64,000 nucleotides of DNA from Lycocorax pyrrhopterus obiensis (taxonomy: Eukaryota; Chordata; Aves; Passeriformes; Paradisaeidae). How positions within the stretch are numbered: position 1 is the stretch's first letter; each line of letters begins with the position of its first letter. The stretch lies in NCBI GenBank assembly GCA_014706295.1, contig JACSVZ010000004.1, positions 88,605,047 to 88,669,046 of the forward strand, given 5' to 3'. The notes beneath the pieces were generated by a model, which saw only the letters and a list, made by a program, of their open reading frames with translations, did not search any database and had not been told where the DNA came from. The translations under genes and the position numbers were made by a program. Below are positions 12,918 to 25,743 of the stretch, in pieces.

Positions 12918-13150
12918 GGTTAGAAATAAAATTGCAAGAATTCCTTCAAAACCAATGATCCCAATTGCTGTACAGTGGCACAACTCCAGAAAAGAAAGAA
13001 AACATTCTGTATTAATTTTATTATTGGGTTGCCATTTGGTTTTGTTTTCCTTTTCTCTTTTCATCATCTCCAAACCTGATACCGTGTCTGGAGCATTTAC
13101 TCATCCTTGGCAACAAAATTTGGGATGAAACATGCAAAAAACTAGCTTGG
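12918..13150 (+). other. Candidate exon downstream of the CpG island (unproven)
   Basis: A pyrimidine-rich tract ends in CTTTCTTTCAG at 12907-12917 (good 3' splice site). At 13151 there is a GTAAGAG, a good 5' splice site. Between them, from ATG 12955 to TGA 13126-13128, lies a 57-codon frame. Its product would have a basic N-terminal part (RKERKH) followed by a strongly hydrophobic segment of about 20 residues (VLILLLGCHLVLFSFLFII). That is the layout of a signal-anchor protein. The stop falls about 22 bases before the possible donor, so the frame does not continue into a further exon. I do not recognise the peptide. Frames this short are common by chance, and the placement near the CpG island is the main reason to list it. 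Confidence 0.15.
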
Positions 13151-16100
13151 TAAGAGATTTCCTTACATTATTTTATCTATAAAAACATTCATCACCTGTG
13201 AAATCAATCTTTATATGGGCACTGAAGGATAAAATGAAAAGAAGCTTCTTCTTCATGAAGTTAATTATTTCCCCAAGCTTTGTAGCTTTCTGATATTACC
13301 ATACACAATTAAATTATTCTGAATTGACAGTGTTTAGTGAAAACAGGAGTACTGATAATCTACAGTAGCAAGTGCTTTAGAAAATATAAGACATACTGAA
13401 ATAAGAAAAATCCTATGTGTGCTTTCCTTGAAGTCGGGTGTGTCAATACTTGCAGAAGTAAATGGATAATATTGAACATGGGTATAATACGTTTTAAAAC
13501 CATAATGCATGAAACATTAGAATTCTAGAATGTAGTACTTTCTGCATCTGTAATATAATTGCTGTTATCCTGAACTAAAATGTGACATGGCATTGGCAGA
13601 ACAAGTTGCCCTCAGACTCTAATAAGGTCATGACTGGATGCAATTCTACATAGACACCAGTTCTATAATGCCTAATAGTTATACATACTGTCTGAATGCA
13701 CAGCTCTGTGCAACCTACATTTCAGGGCCACATCTGAAAAAGGTTTTATAAGATTCTTGTCAGTGGAAAAAATATGTTTCTAAAATTTTGTAAGGCAGCC
13801 TTGAAGTAGGATGTGCAAGAGATAGCACTGAGTTGAGAGTCTGCTTTGTTAATATAAAAAATTATAATAATGGGCAGAACGACTCTTCAATCTGTGACTT
13901 CTGGTCTTTTGAAAGGATTCTTGACCTTTTTTCCTTAAGAAGAGCCTAAGAGGTTTGATAGTCTGCCCTGCTTTTGGGGTAGACTTATTTCAGCTTTCTG
14001 CTTGCTTCTTCAGCAGTGTCTCTCAACATCCTACTTGTTTACTTGGGAGAGATGCTGGGAAGACATTTGTGCTTAAATAAATACTTTTTAAATGTATCAG
14101 AATTTGTGGGGGAAAATGTAAACACGTCCATGAACATTTTTTATCAAATATTTCCTTGAACTTTTTTTCCTTTGATAAAACATTAAAATGACAAGTACAT
14201 TTGCACAGCCCTTCTCAAAATAAAACTTTTCTTAAATCATTTCAGCAATCATTCCTCAGAAAAGGGAGCTAGGCTTATAAGGGGGAGAGGGAGGAGGGAG
14301 TGAAAGTCATAGCTATAAAATTGATATTCTTTACATGCTGACTTATTATGACTCCAGTCTGCATTACATGGTATTTTTGTGGGCAAGATACTACTCTGTT
14401 AGTCCTGCATAATGCCAAGTGTAATAACATTCAGCATTACCTAATGGAAAGGTTCCTCACCGAACTGTGCTTTAAAAATTGTTACATTGCATCTAAAGAA
14501 TTGTAGACGAGAGAGACAGATGCGAAACAGGGAATGTGACATTTGCTTTTACCTTCCAAGGTAAACTGATTAGGTGACTCCTAATATGTTGTCTGGATAA
14601 CAAAAAGCCTAAGCTTGGCTACACTGTGGGTAAATAAAAATAATTTCAAATCACAAAGGCTGTGGGTTTTATGTGTGGAAAAAAAAAAAAAAAAGGAAGT
14701 TGAAATAAATCTTCCCCAAATTTTGCCTTACATTCAATAGCTGCAGACGTGAATGTTGCCTTGAAGATTTAAAACTAGAGTATGATCAGACTTTAAAGCA
14801 CATATGACAATGTCTTATGCAATGTCTTAATAACACCTTGGAAAAATGTTGTAACAGTAGTCATGTCATTTCTCTGGCCTGCTGTAAAGATAAGTTGTTT
14901 AAGTGAATTCTTTGTGAGTAGATTGAAGGTTTAAGCCAGGTATAATTTTCAGTGTTAGATGATTTAGCTGGTTGCTGTACTTTAATTTTAATAGGGGCTG
15001 TATGGCTCATCTTTAGTGTCTGAACTGGTGTGAAAAATTCAGTGGGGAATGCTTGAGAAAAGTGAAGATCAAATACCCTGTTTAATAATACAATAGGAAG
15101 AAACAACTGCAGCTAAGAAGTGCCTTACCCATTGGCAGCTCTAGGTGGAACAGCAATTGTAATTTTGGTGATTTTTAGCTAGGAAAATACTCTAGTTTGT
15201 TTCTTTAATACTGCACAGACCTTAGAGCTGTCCGTGTTCAGTGTTTCTTTCAAGTTTACTGATCACATTGAGAGAGACTTTATTCCTTATCGGTATTCTG
15301 ACTTCTGAATATCTTTAAAAGGGACCCTTGCAAAATTTACAATATTGACTCAGTAGACTTGCCCTGAAGGACCAGCCACTTTTTCATTTCTCCTTCTAAG
15401 TGCTGGTGTTACATGAAAAATAAAGGTCTGCTTATATTGGGCAACTCTCTGTCTGTATGCTGCCCTGAACATTTTCAAATAAATGCAAAAGAGCAAAGCT
15501 GTCACCATGTTTTCTTGCATCAGCCTACAATTTCAAGTTCTTACACTTGATAGACACAAGGGAGAAACTATGGCAAACTTTACTTTATGAAGTAAAAAAC
15601 CTGGATTTTCTTCATGTTCTTACTGCAAGTTACTAAGAGAATGCCTGCCAAAGTAATTTGAAAATCTTGTGCAGTTTTCTGCAAGGGAAGTTTTTCTGCT
15701 TTGTTTCAGACAGAAAAATCTGCTGTAGTAAGGCTGTCTGTTAAATTGCAGAATTCAGAAACACTTTCTGGGCTTGAAACCAAAAGCATACCATTGCTAT
15801 TTAGTGTTAAAATGTGTGGCAGAATCACCTTACACACTCACTTTGGAATTGTATATTTGGACCAAATCCTTTCTCTGAACAGCTCTGAAACCAGAGCTAA
15901 GGTTGTATACACAGCATTCACATTCAATTATTTTGATGTAGCCTGAGACGATTTACATTTAGGAGCAAGAAAACGCTAGCAGGTGTTACATCTACCTGAA
16001 GTACCCTGGAGAAAGATGATTCTGTACCACTGAAATACTGATGAATTCTGTAGAGCATTCCTCTGAGCTAGTGCATTGTGCCTTTTGCTAGAGAGGAACA

Positions 16101-18165
16101 GTGGTACCGAAATACTGAAGTTTATTCCACATCCAAAGTAAATTCTCTATTCCATCTGCCACACTACTATTGCTCTTGCTAATGCTGAAGATAAACTAGT
16201 AACAAATTAGGAGTCTGTGGATGTACTCTTAGGATTGACTTTTGCCATGGGTCTCCAATAGAAGAAAAAAAAGATCCAAGGTCCTCTGATTCCTGTTCCC
16301 ATATCTAATTCTAGAATTTGTCTTCCTTCTCTCCTTTATCACATCTTTTCACTGTGGAAATATATATTTTACTCTGTTCTTTCTGCAACAGTGTTGCTTT
16401 TGATAATGAGATTGCCCTGCAAATCTGAATGTGCTTTTAATCAGGTGCAATATTATTTTTATCCTCCTCTTGAAAGTTGACTCTGTTTGAATTCTGCCTA
16501 CATTCTTCCAGAATTCTTCAGCCACTTCTAGAACATGTTGACCTATTTATAAACCAGTAAAACTCTAAAAGAAAAATGCTTAACACATCACGAAATGACT
16601 CAGACTGTCCTTTTACTTTTCTCCGTTGTGCATATAATTCTTCCCTTTTAAGCATAAAACTTTTGCATGCTGATCTCTCGGATGGCTACAGACTTGAAAC
16701 ATTCAGAGATCAGAAAATCAAACTGATGCAATCTGATCTGTTAGCAGAATAAATATGGTTTAGGTTTAAAACCATGTGGGCCTCTCAAGATTCCTTTTTA
16801 TACATAGAAAAGAATTTGGATCCTTTCATTAATAATTTTACTAAATGAGACTTCAGATCCAACAAATCTGTAAATGAAAATCTAATTCAATAAAAGTAGT
16901 CTGAAGCATTTTCTAAGTTTGAGGACCCTTTGTGCAATTCCACACTGGTTATGGGATATCCAGTTGGTAGACCAGTCTCTAGGATATATGAAAAATAATA
17001 TTTAATTGCAGAAAACTCTTTTAATAGATTTTTTTCCTTTCCCCTCTTTTGTTTTAAACCAAATACTCACGAAAAGAATAAGGAAAAACTACACTTTAAC
17101 ATATATGGAGACTGAACCTGAGATTTTCATGGTGTCAGAAAAGACATTTAAATTTCTCTGGAAAGGCTGGACTCTGCCTCAGACTTGTAATCTAATCTAG
17201 ACACGACAATGATGGGAAAAAATATTGGTTCAATAGTGTTATGCTACTCTGCACAGTTAATGTGGGCCTCTTATTCATAACCTGGGATTATTAGTCTCAT
17301 TGATATTAATACACCAGTTACAAGCAGGCTAACAGTCATAGTCAAAGTGATCTATTTATTACCAAAAGAACCTCATTAAAAATAGAAAGTTTTTTCTTTC
17401 TGAGAAGAGCAAAAGGCTCAGCAGTCCATGAGATCTTGTCTTGTCTCACTGACTATGATAAACTAAGTGCTGCTTTTCCAAACTCAGTAACTTTACACTT
17501 TTCTCACTCGCTATATATAGATATATAAAAATAGCTCAAAATACACCCTATTATTTAGTAATGTTTTAAATCTCGGGTTGATAATGGAGGTTTCTTTGTC
17601 TTCATTCTTGGCTGGGTTGGGATTATTTTTATACTTTTGCTAACACCGTCCACAGGAGGTTTTTCTGTGTTACTGGCCTATGGTTCTTTCAGTTTACCCC
17701 CCCAAATTTTTATTTTATTCGTTCCCAAGGTGCATTTATAGTAATCAGTAACTGTTGATTGATTACATGTTTAAACCCACTTGGTACCTAGAATAAATCT
17801 GTTCCTGTACATTAAAGGTGTCTGCTATCATCCTGTGCTTATATGTAAGGCACAATTTTATCATTCCAAGGCCACAGATAGTTCTGCCCAGAGTAACTAC
17901 TACTGCTTATTGTTAGTTAAGAATTTATCACATTTATAATGTTTGTAGTCATTATACCACAGGATTACACTAAAGCTAAAAGCAAATTAGGCAGTAGTCA
18001 CTGATCAATCAATTCTGTTACACATTTAGGTCTTAAAGCTAAAGCAAGCTAAAACAAGAGAAACTGAGATAGTCTGAAGTGTCCTGAGACCTCTGTTACT
18101 AAGTTAATGAGAACCTTTTTGTCTGTTATGAGTAATGGTAATACCATATTTTTTGGGCTGCAGTA
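13151..18165. other. Gene-free interval; one poly(A) run
   Basis: No recognisable gene or dated repeat. A 16-base A run lies at 14679-14694, preceded by AATAAA at 14633-14638. I see no coding homology upstream that would make it a processed pseudogene tail. A short alternating TA tract occurs at 17511-17529. Open frames are 81 codons or fewer and unremarkable. Confidence 0.5.
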
Positions 18166-20030
18166 TCACAGAATCATAGAATATGTCAAGTTGGAAAGAG
18201 CCCACAAGGATCATCTAGTCCATCTTAGCCCTCCACAAGACAGGCCCAAGAGTCACACCACGCGCCCAAGAGCATTGTCCAAACACTTCTTGAACTCTGT
18301 CAGGCTTGGTGCTGTGACCACTTCCCTGGAGACCCTGTTCCAGTGCCCAACCACCCTCTGGGTGAAGAAGCTCTTTCCTGATATCCAGCCTAAACCTCCC
18401 CTGACACAACTTCAGGCCATTCCCTTGGGTCCTGTCACTGTTCACCACGGAGAAGAGATCAGTGTCTGACCCTCCTCTTCCCCTCACGAGGAAGTTGTAA
18501 CTGCAATGGTGTCTCCCCTCAGTCTTCTCCAGGCTGAACAGACCAGGTGACGTCAGCCGCTCCTCATACGGCTTCCCCTCAAGGCCCTTCACCATCCTTA
18601 TTGTGCTCCTTTGGAATCTGTCTAATAGTTTAACGTCCTTTTTATATTGCAGTGCCCAAAACTGCCCCCAGCACTTGAGGTGAGGCCACCCCAGCACAGA
18701 GCAGAGCAGGACAATCCCCTCCCTTGCCCGGCTGGCGCTGCTGTGCCCGATGCCCCCCAGGACACAGCTGGCTGTCCTGGCTGCCGGGGCACTGCTGACT
18801 CATGTTCAACTTGCCATTGACCAGGACCCTCAGGTCCCTTTCTGTGGCACTGCTTTCCAGCATCTCATTCCTCAGTCTGTCTGTACATCCAGGGCTGTCC
18901 CATCCCAGGTGTGGAATCCAGCACTTGGCTTTGTTGAACTTCATATGGTTGGTGATCGCCCAATCCTCTAACTTTTTGCCATCTCTCTGCAGGGCCTCTG
19001 TGCCTTCGACAGAGTCAGCAGCTCCTCCCAGTTTTGTATCATCTGTGAACTTTCTCAGTATCCCTTCCAGTCCTGCATCCAAGTCATTTATGATGACGTG
19101 GGAGAGAACTGGGCTGAAGATGGAGCCCTGTGGAACCCCATTAGTGACAAGGTGGGTGACTAGGTCACCAGTCTGATGTCACCCCAATCACTGTCACCCT
19201 TTGGCCTGACCCATGAGCCAGTTGCTCACCCATCACGTGATGTGTTTATCCAGCTGAGTGCTGCACATTTTGTCCAGAAGGATCCTGTATCCACAGTATC
19301 AAGAGCTTTGCTGAAATCCAGAAAGATCTTATCAAGTGGCTTCCCTTGATCCAGCAAGTGGGTTACCTTGTCATAAAAGGAAACCAGGCTTGATAAGCAG
19401 GACTTTCCTCTCATGAAGTCATGCTGGCTGTGACCAATGACTACTGTGTTGTCTTTCTGGTGTTTTTCAATACCTCCCAGAATAACCTTCTCCATAATTT
19501 TACGAGGCACTGAAGTGAGAGTGACAGGCCTGTAGTTTTCAGGGTCATCCTTCTTGCCCTTCTTGAAAATCATGACAACATTTTCCAGCTTCCAGTCAAC
19601 TGGGACCTCTCTGGATTCCCAAGACCAGTCAAAAATCATCGAAAGAGGTTTTGCGATGGCATCAGCCAGCTCTTTGGGGATTCTTGGACGAATCCCATCA
19701 GGCCTCATAGATCTGTAGGGATCCAGCTGGAGCAGCAGATCCCACACAGTTTCAGGGTTGACTGGGAGGTGATCATTCTAGTAGTCATGGTCCTCCAGCT
19801 CAGGGCACTGAGAACCCCTTCGTGCATGATCCATGTTGAAGACAGAGGCAAAGAATGCGTTAAACACTTTGCCTTTTCTCTGTTCCTGTTTGCGGGGTGA
19901 CCGTCCTCAGCCTGTAATGGACTGATGTTATTTCTACACTGCCTATTGACATTAGTATATTTGAAAAGATTCTTTTTATTGTCCTCCATGTTTTTGGCCG
20001 TCTTCAACTCCAGTTTGAGCTTTGGCCGCA
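18166..20030 (-). mobile_element. CR1 LINE retrotransposon, 5'-truncated
   Basis: This is a minus-strand CR1 non-LTR retrotransposon of about 1.87 kb. CR1 moves by target-primed reverse transcription in the nucleus. The 3' end is at the low coordinate: read on the plus strand, TCACAGAATCATAGAAT at 18166-18182 is the complement of the CR1 terminal ATTCTATGATTCTGTGA. Reading the minus strand from 20030 gives the linker after the endonuclease region, then the reverse transcriptase fingers/palm and the C-terminal region. The 5' UTR, ORF1 and endonuclease are missing, as is normal for CR1, whose copies are mostly 5'-truncated. Its frame is interrupted several times, so it cannot move. It is the longest repeat in the window. 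Confidence 0.95.
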
Positions 20031-20031
20031 C
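18215..20031 (-). pseudogene. Decayed CR1 ORF2 (reverse transcriptase and C-terminus)
   Basis: The minus strand carries CR1 ORF2 in at least four open pieces: 19705-20031, 19226-19747, 18642-19082 and 18215-18697. In order they show a linker ending in a WDLLLQLD-type segment and a palm segment with YRPVTLTSVPRKIMEK. Next is motif A as LDFSKALDTV (usual form LDFSKAFDTV). Motif B (GVPQGS) can be read between the pieces at about 19112-19135. The catalytic F-A-D-D is changed to FTDD. After that come KLGG, MKFNKAKC, an LFSLEK region and a SDRTQGNG region. Frame changes separate the pieces. All of this is expected of an old, inactive copy. Confidence 0.9.
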
Positions 20032-20036
20032 AAATT

Positions 20037-23000
20037 TAATTTACACAAATTACAGTGGCAAACAGCATCTTGTAACAGAATCAGTACTCTATCTGATAGC
20101 TTGTTGTTAGGTAATAGATTTAAGGATGGACAAAAAATATTTTAAAATAAGGCTTCATGCTACTTTTCTGCAGTATTGTATTTATTTTGCACATACAGAT
20201 CACATTCTTAAAACTTGCAATTCAATCATTGTGTTCTAGTCCAAACTGAACCTTGATATAGGATTTTCCAAATCAGGATTAATACTATTAATATTCATTG
20301 ATTATACACTTTAGTTCATGTTTATTAGCCTCTTTTAAGTAAAACAGACACAAGTTTTGGATTCAGAAGCAATAAGAATATTCCTATAAAAATGTAAGAT
20401 TTTAGTGTGGAATGGGACTTGTACTTTGGGCTATTTTTATACATCTGTATATATATATTTAGCAAGGGATAAACCAGTAAATTTACTGAGTTTTAAAAAG
20501 CAGCACTTACAGTTTATAATAGCTGGTGAGGGAAGACAGTGTCTCAGTCACTACTGAACCTTCTGCTCCCTTTCTTGCAAAGAAAAAGCTTTTACTGAGT
20601 TGTCAGAACATTGGCTTTATTTAGTAAAATTGTTCACATGCTACTTTAATCAGGTAATAATTTAAAGGTATGAAAATTCCTTGAGAATTCTCTTCAAAAG
20701 AATTGTATGCTTAACAGGATTTTCATGAAATAATTACAAAAGATTAAATATTCAAGCCAGAATGATGTGAGTATGCATTTAGATGAATAGGTGTTGTCAG
20801 AAAAATCAATAGAATTTTTCTCCAGGGTGAGTTTCAGTAGATCAGATGTTTGAAATATTTTAAATTTTGTGCACATCACCTACAGCCTCATATCCCATAT
20901 GACACCCACTTGACACTCCACCTTGTACCAACACATGCAGAAGGTGAACTGATACAAGCATAAAGGACAGCTTTGTGAGTTCTGTGCTAGTAGGTACTGC
21001 AGAGCTGTGCCCTACGTGTAAAGATAATCCAATGTGAAATTACACCATTTTTTCAAGTAAGTGTTACTCACATGACAATTATATCAAATACATTGCTAAA
21101 AATTACCACAAATGCAAAAGGAGATTGAATTATGGTTGCTATGGAAACTGTAACATGCAGCTTCCTGACTTGATGCATGCAAAATTTCAGCATTAATATC
21201 ACGCTGATACATATTTTCACTTTTTTTTTCTTCACTTGAATAGGTGAAGATGGAGGTTGTGTGTAATAATATATCCATTCAAGTTATACAGCTCTGTCAT
21301 GCCATCTAGTATTTTTTGTTAGTTGCAAAGTACATGTAGAGGTTTGCAGATGCTTTAGTATATTAATGCTGCAGTGAAAAATTAAATGTTCTAAGCATAT
21401 GTTTTTTAAAATGGAAGGAAGATGATCTACCCACATAGTATATTTTATAGAAGGGTCAGTGGATGATCATGGATACACAGAAAAGTACCATACATGGAAA
21501 ACAAAGATCTTGGAACAAGCCCTGTAAAAAGAGTGAAATTTATTTGCACAAATGGTTATAATCCTCAAGTTAGGTTGATTATCAAGTCTTGTCACTGAGG
21601 TTTATGTGCAGCCACAGTACAGCGTATACTCTTCCCCAGGTAGATAGCTATGGCATGTGAGGTATGAAAACTGTGTCATATAAAAACATCATGGTGAGAA
21701 CCATGGTGAGAATCAGGTTATTTCCTCGTGCAGAAGAGCACAGTAGCATAGCTGTGGCTGAGGTGACAGCGTTGAAGCAGCTCCAGCACCAGACACCATT
21801 TAGGCCTACATGCAGCTAGCACAGGTAATTTGCACTCTGTCAGCTCTAGCACTGACTTTTGTGCTATTATCATTAGGCCATTACTAGTACCTTGTGTAGA
21901 TAATTTAAGCTTCTTCAGGTTGTCTGTGTTGCATTGCACTAACATGACTGTCTAACATGCCCTGAAGTACTAATGAATTCAAAGATAATAAAATACTTGG
22001 GAAACATGAGAGATGAGAAACAATTTGAGATCCAATGTAATTATTGTTTTTCAGGATCACCAGGGCTTGGTGCTTGATGATGGGAGAGCGGAACACCTTT
22101 TAGTGACAAAAGAAATGAAGTACATCTTGAGAAAATGACTGAAAATGTGGATGGAGTAGGATGGGGAACCACAAAATTACATTTCTTATTGTGATTGTAT
22201 ATGGAAGCACAGTACTGGACCTCCCAAGACAGAGGTTGATAAATGATTCAAGCCTGGAGTAGGGTTGATTGAACCAGCAGTTCCCAATTGTGCTGTCTTG
22301 GTAGTAATGTTTTTGTATGATATAGCATAGACAGAGGTCTCCATCATTCTTAATCACTCTGTATGACCTTGGTCAGAGCAATGTTACACAACAGTGCTTA
22401 AAAAAAAGTGTGTCTGGTTATTGTCTGTAGAATAGGGTTTAGTAGATCTGGCTTTACTCTTTCACTTTAGTCCTTCATTAACACTTACCTGTCCAAGTAA
22501 ATCTCAGTGTCAGTCATCTCTGCAAGTCGAAGCTGGCATGTAAAAGCTGCTTTAATACCTGTCAAAGTTACTAAAAGTAGCCACACAACTTCTATTTATC
22601 CAGTCTGTAATAGGAGAACATGAAAGCTACATTGAGAAACCTAATTTTTTTACTTTTGTGACATGTCATTTCATTAGCATATGGATTTTATTTTTTAGAG
22701 CAAACTTGTAAAATAATGATCTTGTTTAATAACAAATGAAACTGAATATTAGCACAGGATTTTTGGAAATGTTCAGAGATCTTAGGTTTGGCTGATTGTT
22801 GGTGGTATTTTGAAATTTCTTTTATTCTTGTCTATATTATCATATATAGTTACATTTACTATTACTGTCATTTCTTTATAACTCTTATTTTGGTGAAGTG
22901 AGTTCAGGACAATTGTATTTTGTAAGGTTTTTTTTTGCCTGGGCCTCACTATAGTGCCTTTTATGAAGCATATGTAAATACTAGCAGGTAATCTGTTCTA

Positions 23001-24050
23001 CAGTAATTTCTCTTTCCTACTGGGTTACAAATTTGTATTTCAAAGTACAACATTCAGAATTACATATATTTTTATTTTTTTTTAATATTAATTGTGCACT
23101 CTTGATTTATATTTATAGAGTTGTATTGCTAATTCTATTAGAATGCTAGAGTCATTGTCATGCCAAAAAAAAAAAAAAAAAGACATTTACTCTGATTAAC
23201 CTTTTGGTAAGCAAACAAAAGGGTCATTTATAAGATGTCTTTAAATTTATTCATGTGTATGTTCAGCTTTTCTTTTCTAGTTTGGTTTTTTTTCAGCAAA
23301 CATTTGAAGTCCAAAAGTTGGGGATGTTTTTAAGGAGCACAGCTGGTCAATGTGCTTGTGTGAAAAGCAGAATTCTAGAACTCTCATGACATTTAACCAG
23401 AATGACCATTTTGAAATTTTTGCTGGTAGAGCTCTTTTAAGCTGTTTTTTGAGATGTCAGTCATCAACCAGTTAACTGCAGTAATGGCACAGGTCATCAT
23501 CTCATTCCTAAAATATTGTAGTTTAAAATAAACAGTTTGCAAATAAGTTTCGGGCTATTAGTTGTTCAATTGTTTCTTTGATACTTTTAATAAGCAACTT
23601 TTATAGTAGTAAGGTGTGTACATCAGTAAATGATCGTCAAGGGGATGATTTGATCCTGATTTTCAGTGTCTGACTGCATTTATAGTCAAAAGGTGGTGGT
23701 GTCACCTGTAACTCCTGCTAGCTCTAATTTATCTATCTTGGCTCCTGAGAGCAGTGAAATTGCTGTGATATAGGCTTAGGTATCAAAGGAATACATGATT
23801 ACACATACTTCCAAAGCTAAATCTCACCTTTCTTTTTTAAATTGCAAAAGCAGTAAAGTCAGCAGCAACAAAGTTTTCTCTCAAATCTGTGGGAAATATG
23901 AGCAAAACTTGTATGTAAGAAAAATCTTTCAAATATTTCCCTTTGCCCTGCAGTGAGAGGCAGGAAGGATGCTGTTGTGTGATCACAGCTACTAAATACA
24001 AGCATCATCTCTCTTCCGTTGTGTGTAAAATTGTGGTAGGCTTTCAACAG
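20037..24050. other. Gene-free interval; one poly(A) run
   Basis: No recognisable gene or repeat family. A 17-base A run lies at 23165-23181 with no recognisable element attached. A short direct repeat of CATGGTGAGAA is at about 21690-21712. Open frames are 85 codons or fewer, with no familiar motif. Confidence 0.5.
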
Positions 24051-24200
24051 CCCCCTCCCCTCCCCTCCCCTCCCCTCCCCTCCCCTCCCCTCCCCTCCCC
24101 TCCCCTCCCCTCCCCTCCCCTCCCCTCCCCTCCCCTCCCCTCCCCTCCCCTCCCCTCCCCTCCCCTCCCCTCCCCTCCCCTCCCCTCCCCTCCCCTCCCC
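24051..24200 (+). repeat. Perfect (TCCCC)n pentanucleotide microsatellite
   Basis: Twenty-nine uninterrupted TCCCC units run from 24056 to 24200, preceded by five C. The minus strand is (GGGGA)n, a run of G4 tracts separated by single A, which is a strong G-quadruplex sequence; the plus strand could form an i-motif. The perfect purity over 145 bases implies a young, length-variable locus. Apparent Pro/Ser/Leu-rich and Gly/Arg/Glu-rich frames on both strands are artefacts of the repeat. Confidence 0.98.
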
Positions 24201-25560
24201 CTCTCTCATCTGAACCGTTTGCAGGCACCATCAGATGCTCAGTGATTGCCAAGAAGTTGAGGCACAGCATAACGTCCTCATGGAAGTTCTGTGCCTTATT
24301 CCTATCCTCCTTTTTCTTACAAAAATACTTTCCCTCCTCCCTAGAATCTGTGTTAGCTTGCCTGATTATTTGTAGCAGTGACTCTAAAGCCCTTGTGTAG
24401 CTATTGCTTCCACTGGCTGCCTTGTCTTTTCTGCTGAAGATTAAGATTGTTTGTGTTCCGGTTTTCAGAAATCCACAAATAGTTTGTAGTTAAGTACTGT
24501 ATAGTTGCTATCTCAAAAGAATTATTCTGATGCTGAGTGGCAAGGAGAAAGATGATCTAACACCTAATTGCCATAACTCTCCTTCCCCACAAGCTAGATG
24601 AAGCATTTCTGCTTTTGTGCTGTATTGGTACAAGAGGAGTGACTAAAAAGCCATTGAGGAATTCTGTCATTTGAATCACAGCAACACAAAGCCATCACCT
24701 TGACTTTCCGATTGTCTCCTGTGTACTCTTACATATAGGTTATGCAAGGAGGAATTAAATGACACGGCAGAATGCATTTCCTGCTGTGTAGTGGCTCTGC
24801 CTATTGTGCTAAGACTGTCATGAGAAACAGTGCCAACTTCTGGGCACTCATTTGTTCCCTGCAGTTTGAGATACGCGTTCTTGAAAAAGGAGAGGTTGGA
24901 GAAACATCAAGTTCCTTTTTAAACTGATTTCACAAAAGCTCAATTAAATGGTGATTTGATCTTACGCAGCACAAATATTATTTGCCTGGCAGAAGTAACA
25001 GTGGGACTTCAGGTTGAGTAGCACTTTCCTGCAGAGCTCTGGACATGTTTCATACGCATGTGTACTGCGAAAGACTTGAGTTTTTACTTTCATCCTTACA
25101 AAAGACATGTATAAGCATTTAACTGAGAACTGGAGCTTTAGGCTTGAAGTAGACTAAACGTCTGACTTTAAGTCCTGAAATTGCCATCCTTGGATTTAGG
25201 ATTAAACTCGTAACAGGGTGTAGGTACTATACCACTTAAAGAGGCACAGACAGGTTTTATCCTTTTAGATCCAGGTGTTTGTTCCAAGTGCCTGTTCAAG
25301 TCAAAGCATGATTTTTTACTATTGCTATGAAGAATGCAGATCTCTTGAAAATTAATCCTTCAATTTATTGTTTAGAAAATGAAATGACCACTGCATATCA
25401 GAATATTGGGAAGATTACTGTGAACTAACTGCTGGCATATTCGGGACGTGCAGGAGCATCCGCAAAGTTTAAAGAAGAGCAAGCTGATTAGACGAGTTTC
25501 CTGTGCCTCTCTTTCAGGTTTTCTTAACTGGATATTTCAGTCCCCATACAGCTCATATGC
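24201..25560. other. Gene-free interval, nothing recognised
   Basis: Unique-looking sequence of intermediate G+C with no long open frame and no recognised repeat. Confidence 0.5.
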
Positions 25561-25563
25561 TGA

Positions 25564-25743
25564 TGTCATAAACTGAGCAGTTAAGTATGACATAATTCCA
25601 GCCTCTTTGAATTAGTGGTGGCAGTTAGATTACTATTATTGATAGTGCCTGCAGGCAGGGAACCATTAAGGTGTCATAAACTTAGCAACCTTGCATGACA
25701 TAATACTAATATTTTAAATTTAGTTGTTACAGTTAGGTTGCTT
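25564..25743 (+). repeat. Diverged direct repeat, period 108 bp, with nested inverted repeats
   Basis: Two about 71-base copies start at 25564 and 25672 and stay in register without indels at an offset of exactly 108 bases. Overall identity is about 65% by eye but is concentrated in blocks: TGTCATAAACT (11 of 11), AGCA, ATGACATAAT (10 of 10) and CAGTTAG (7 of 7). Within each copy TGTCAT and ATGACA are inverted repeats. The first copy adds an inner AACT/AGTT pair around a GAGC loop. The pattern could reflect an old tandem duplication with selected blocks, or a dimeric relic of an unidentified repeat. It does not code for protein. Confidence 0.75.

Noticed and set aside
14679..14694. Poly(A) tail of a processed pseudogene
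   Set aside because: The A run follows an AATAAA, but no coding homology or target duplication was found. The same holds for the runs at 23165-23181 and 52229-52244.
18107..19176. Plus-strand frames of 73 to 124 codons across the first CR1
   Set aside because: They are antisense shadows of the CR1 ORF2 on the minus strand.
23859..24270. Pro/Ser/Leu-rich and Gly/Arg/Glu-rich proteins on the two strands
   Set aside because: They are translations of the TCCCC microsatellite in different frames.
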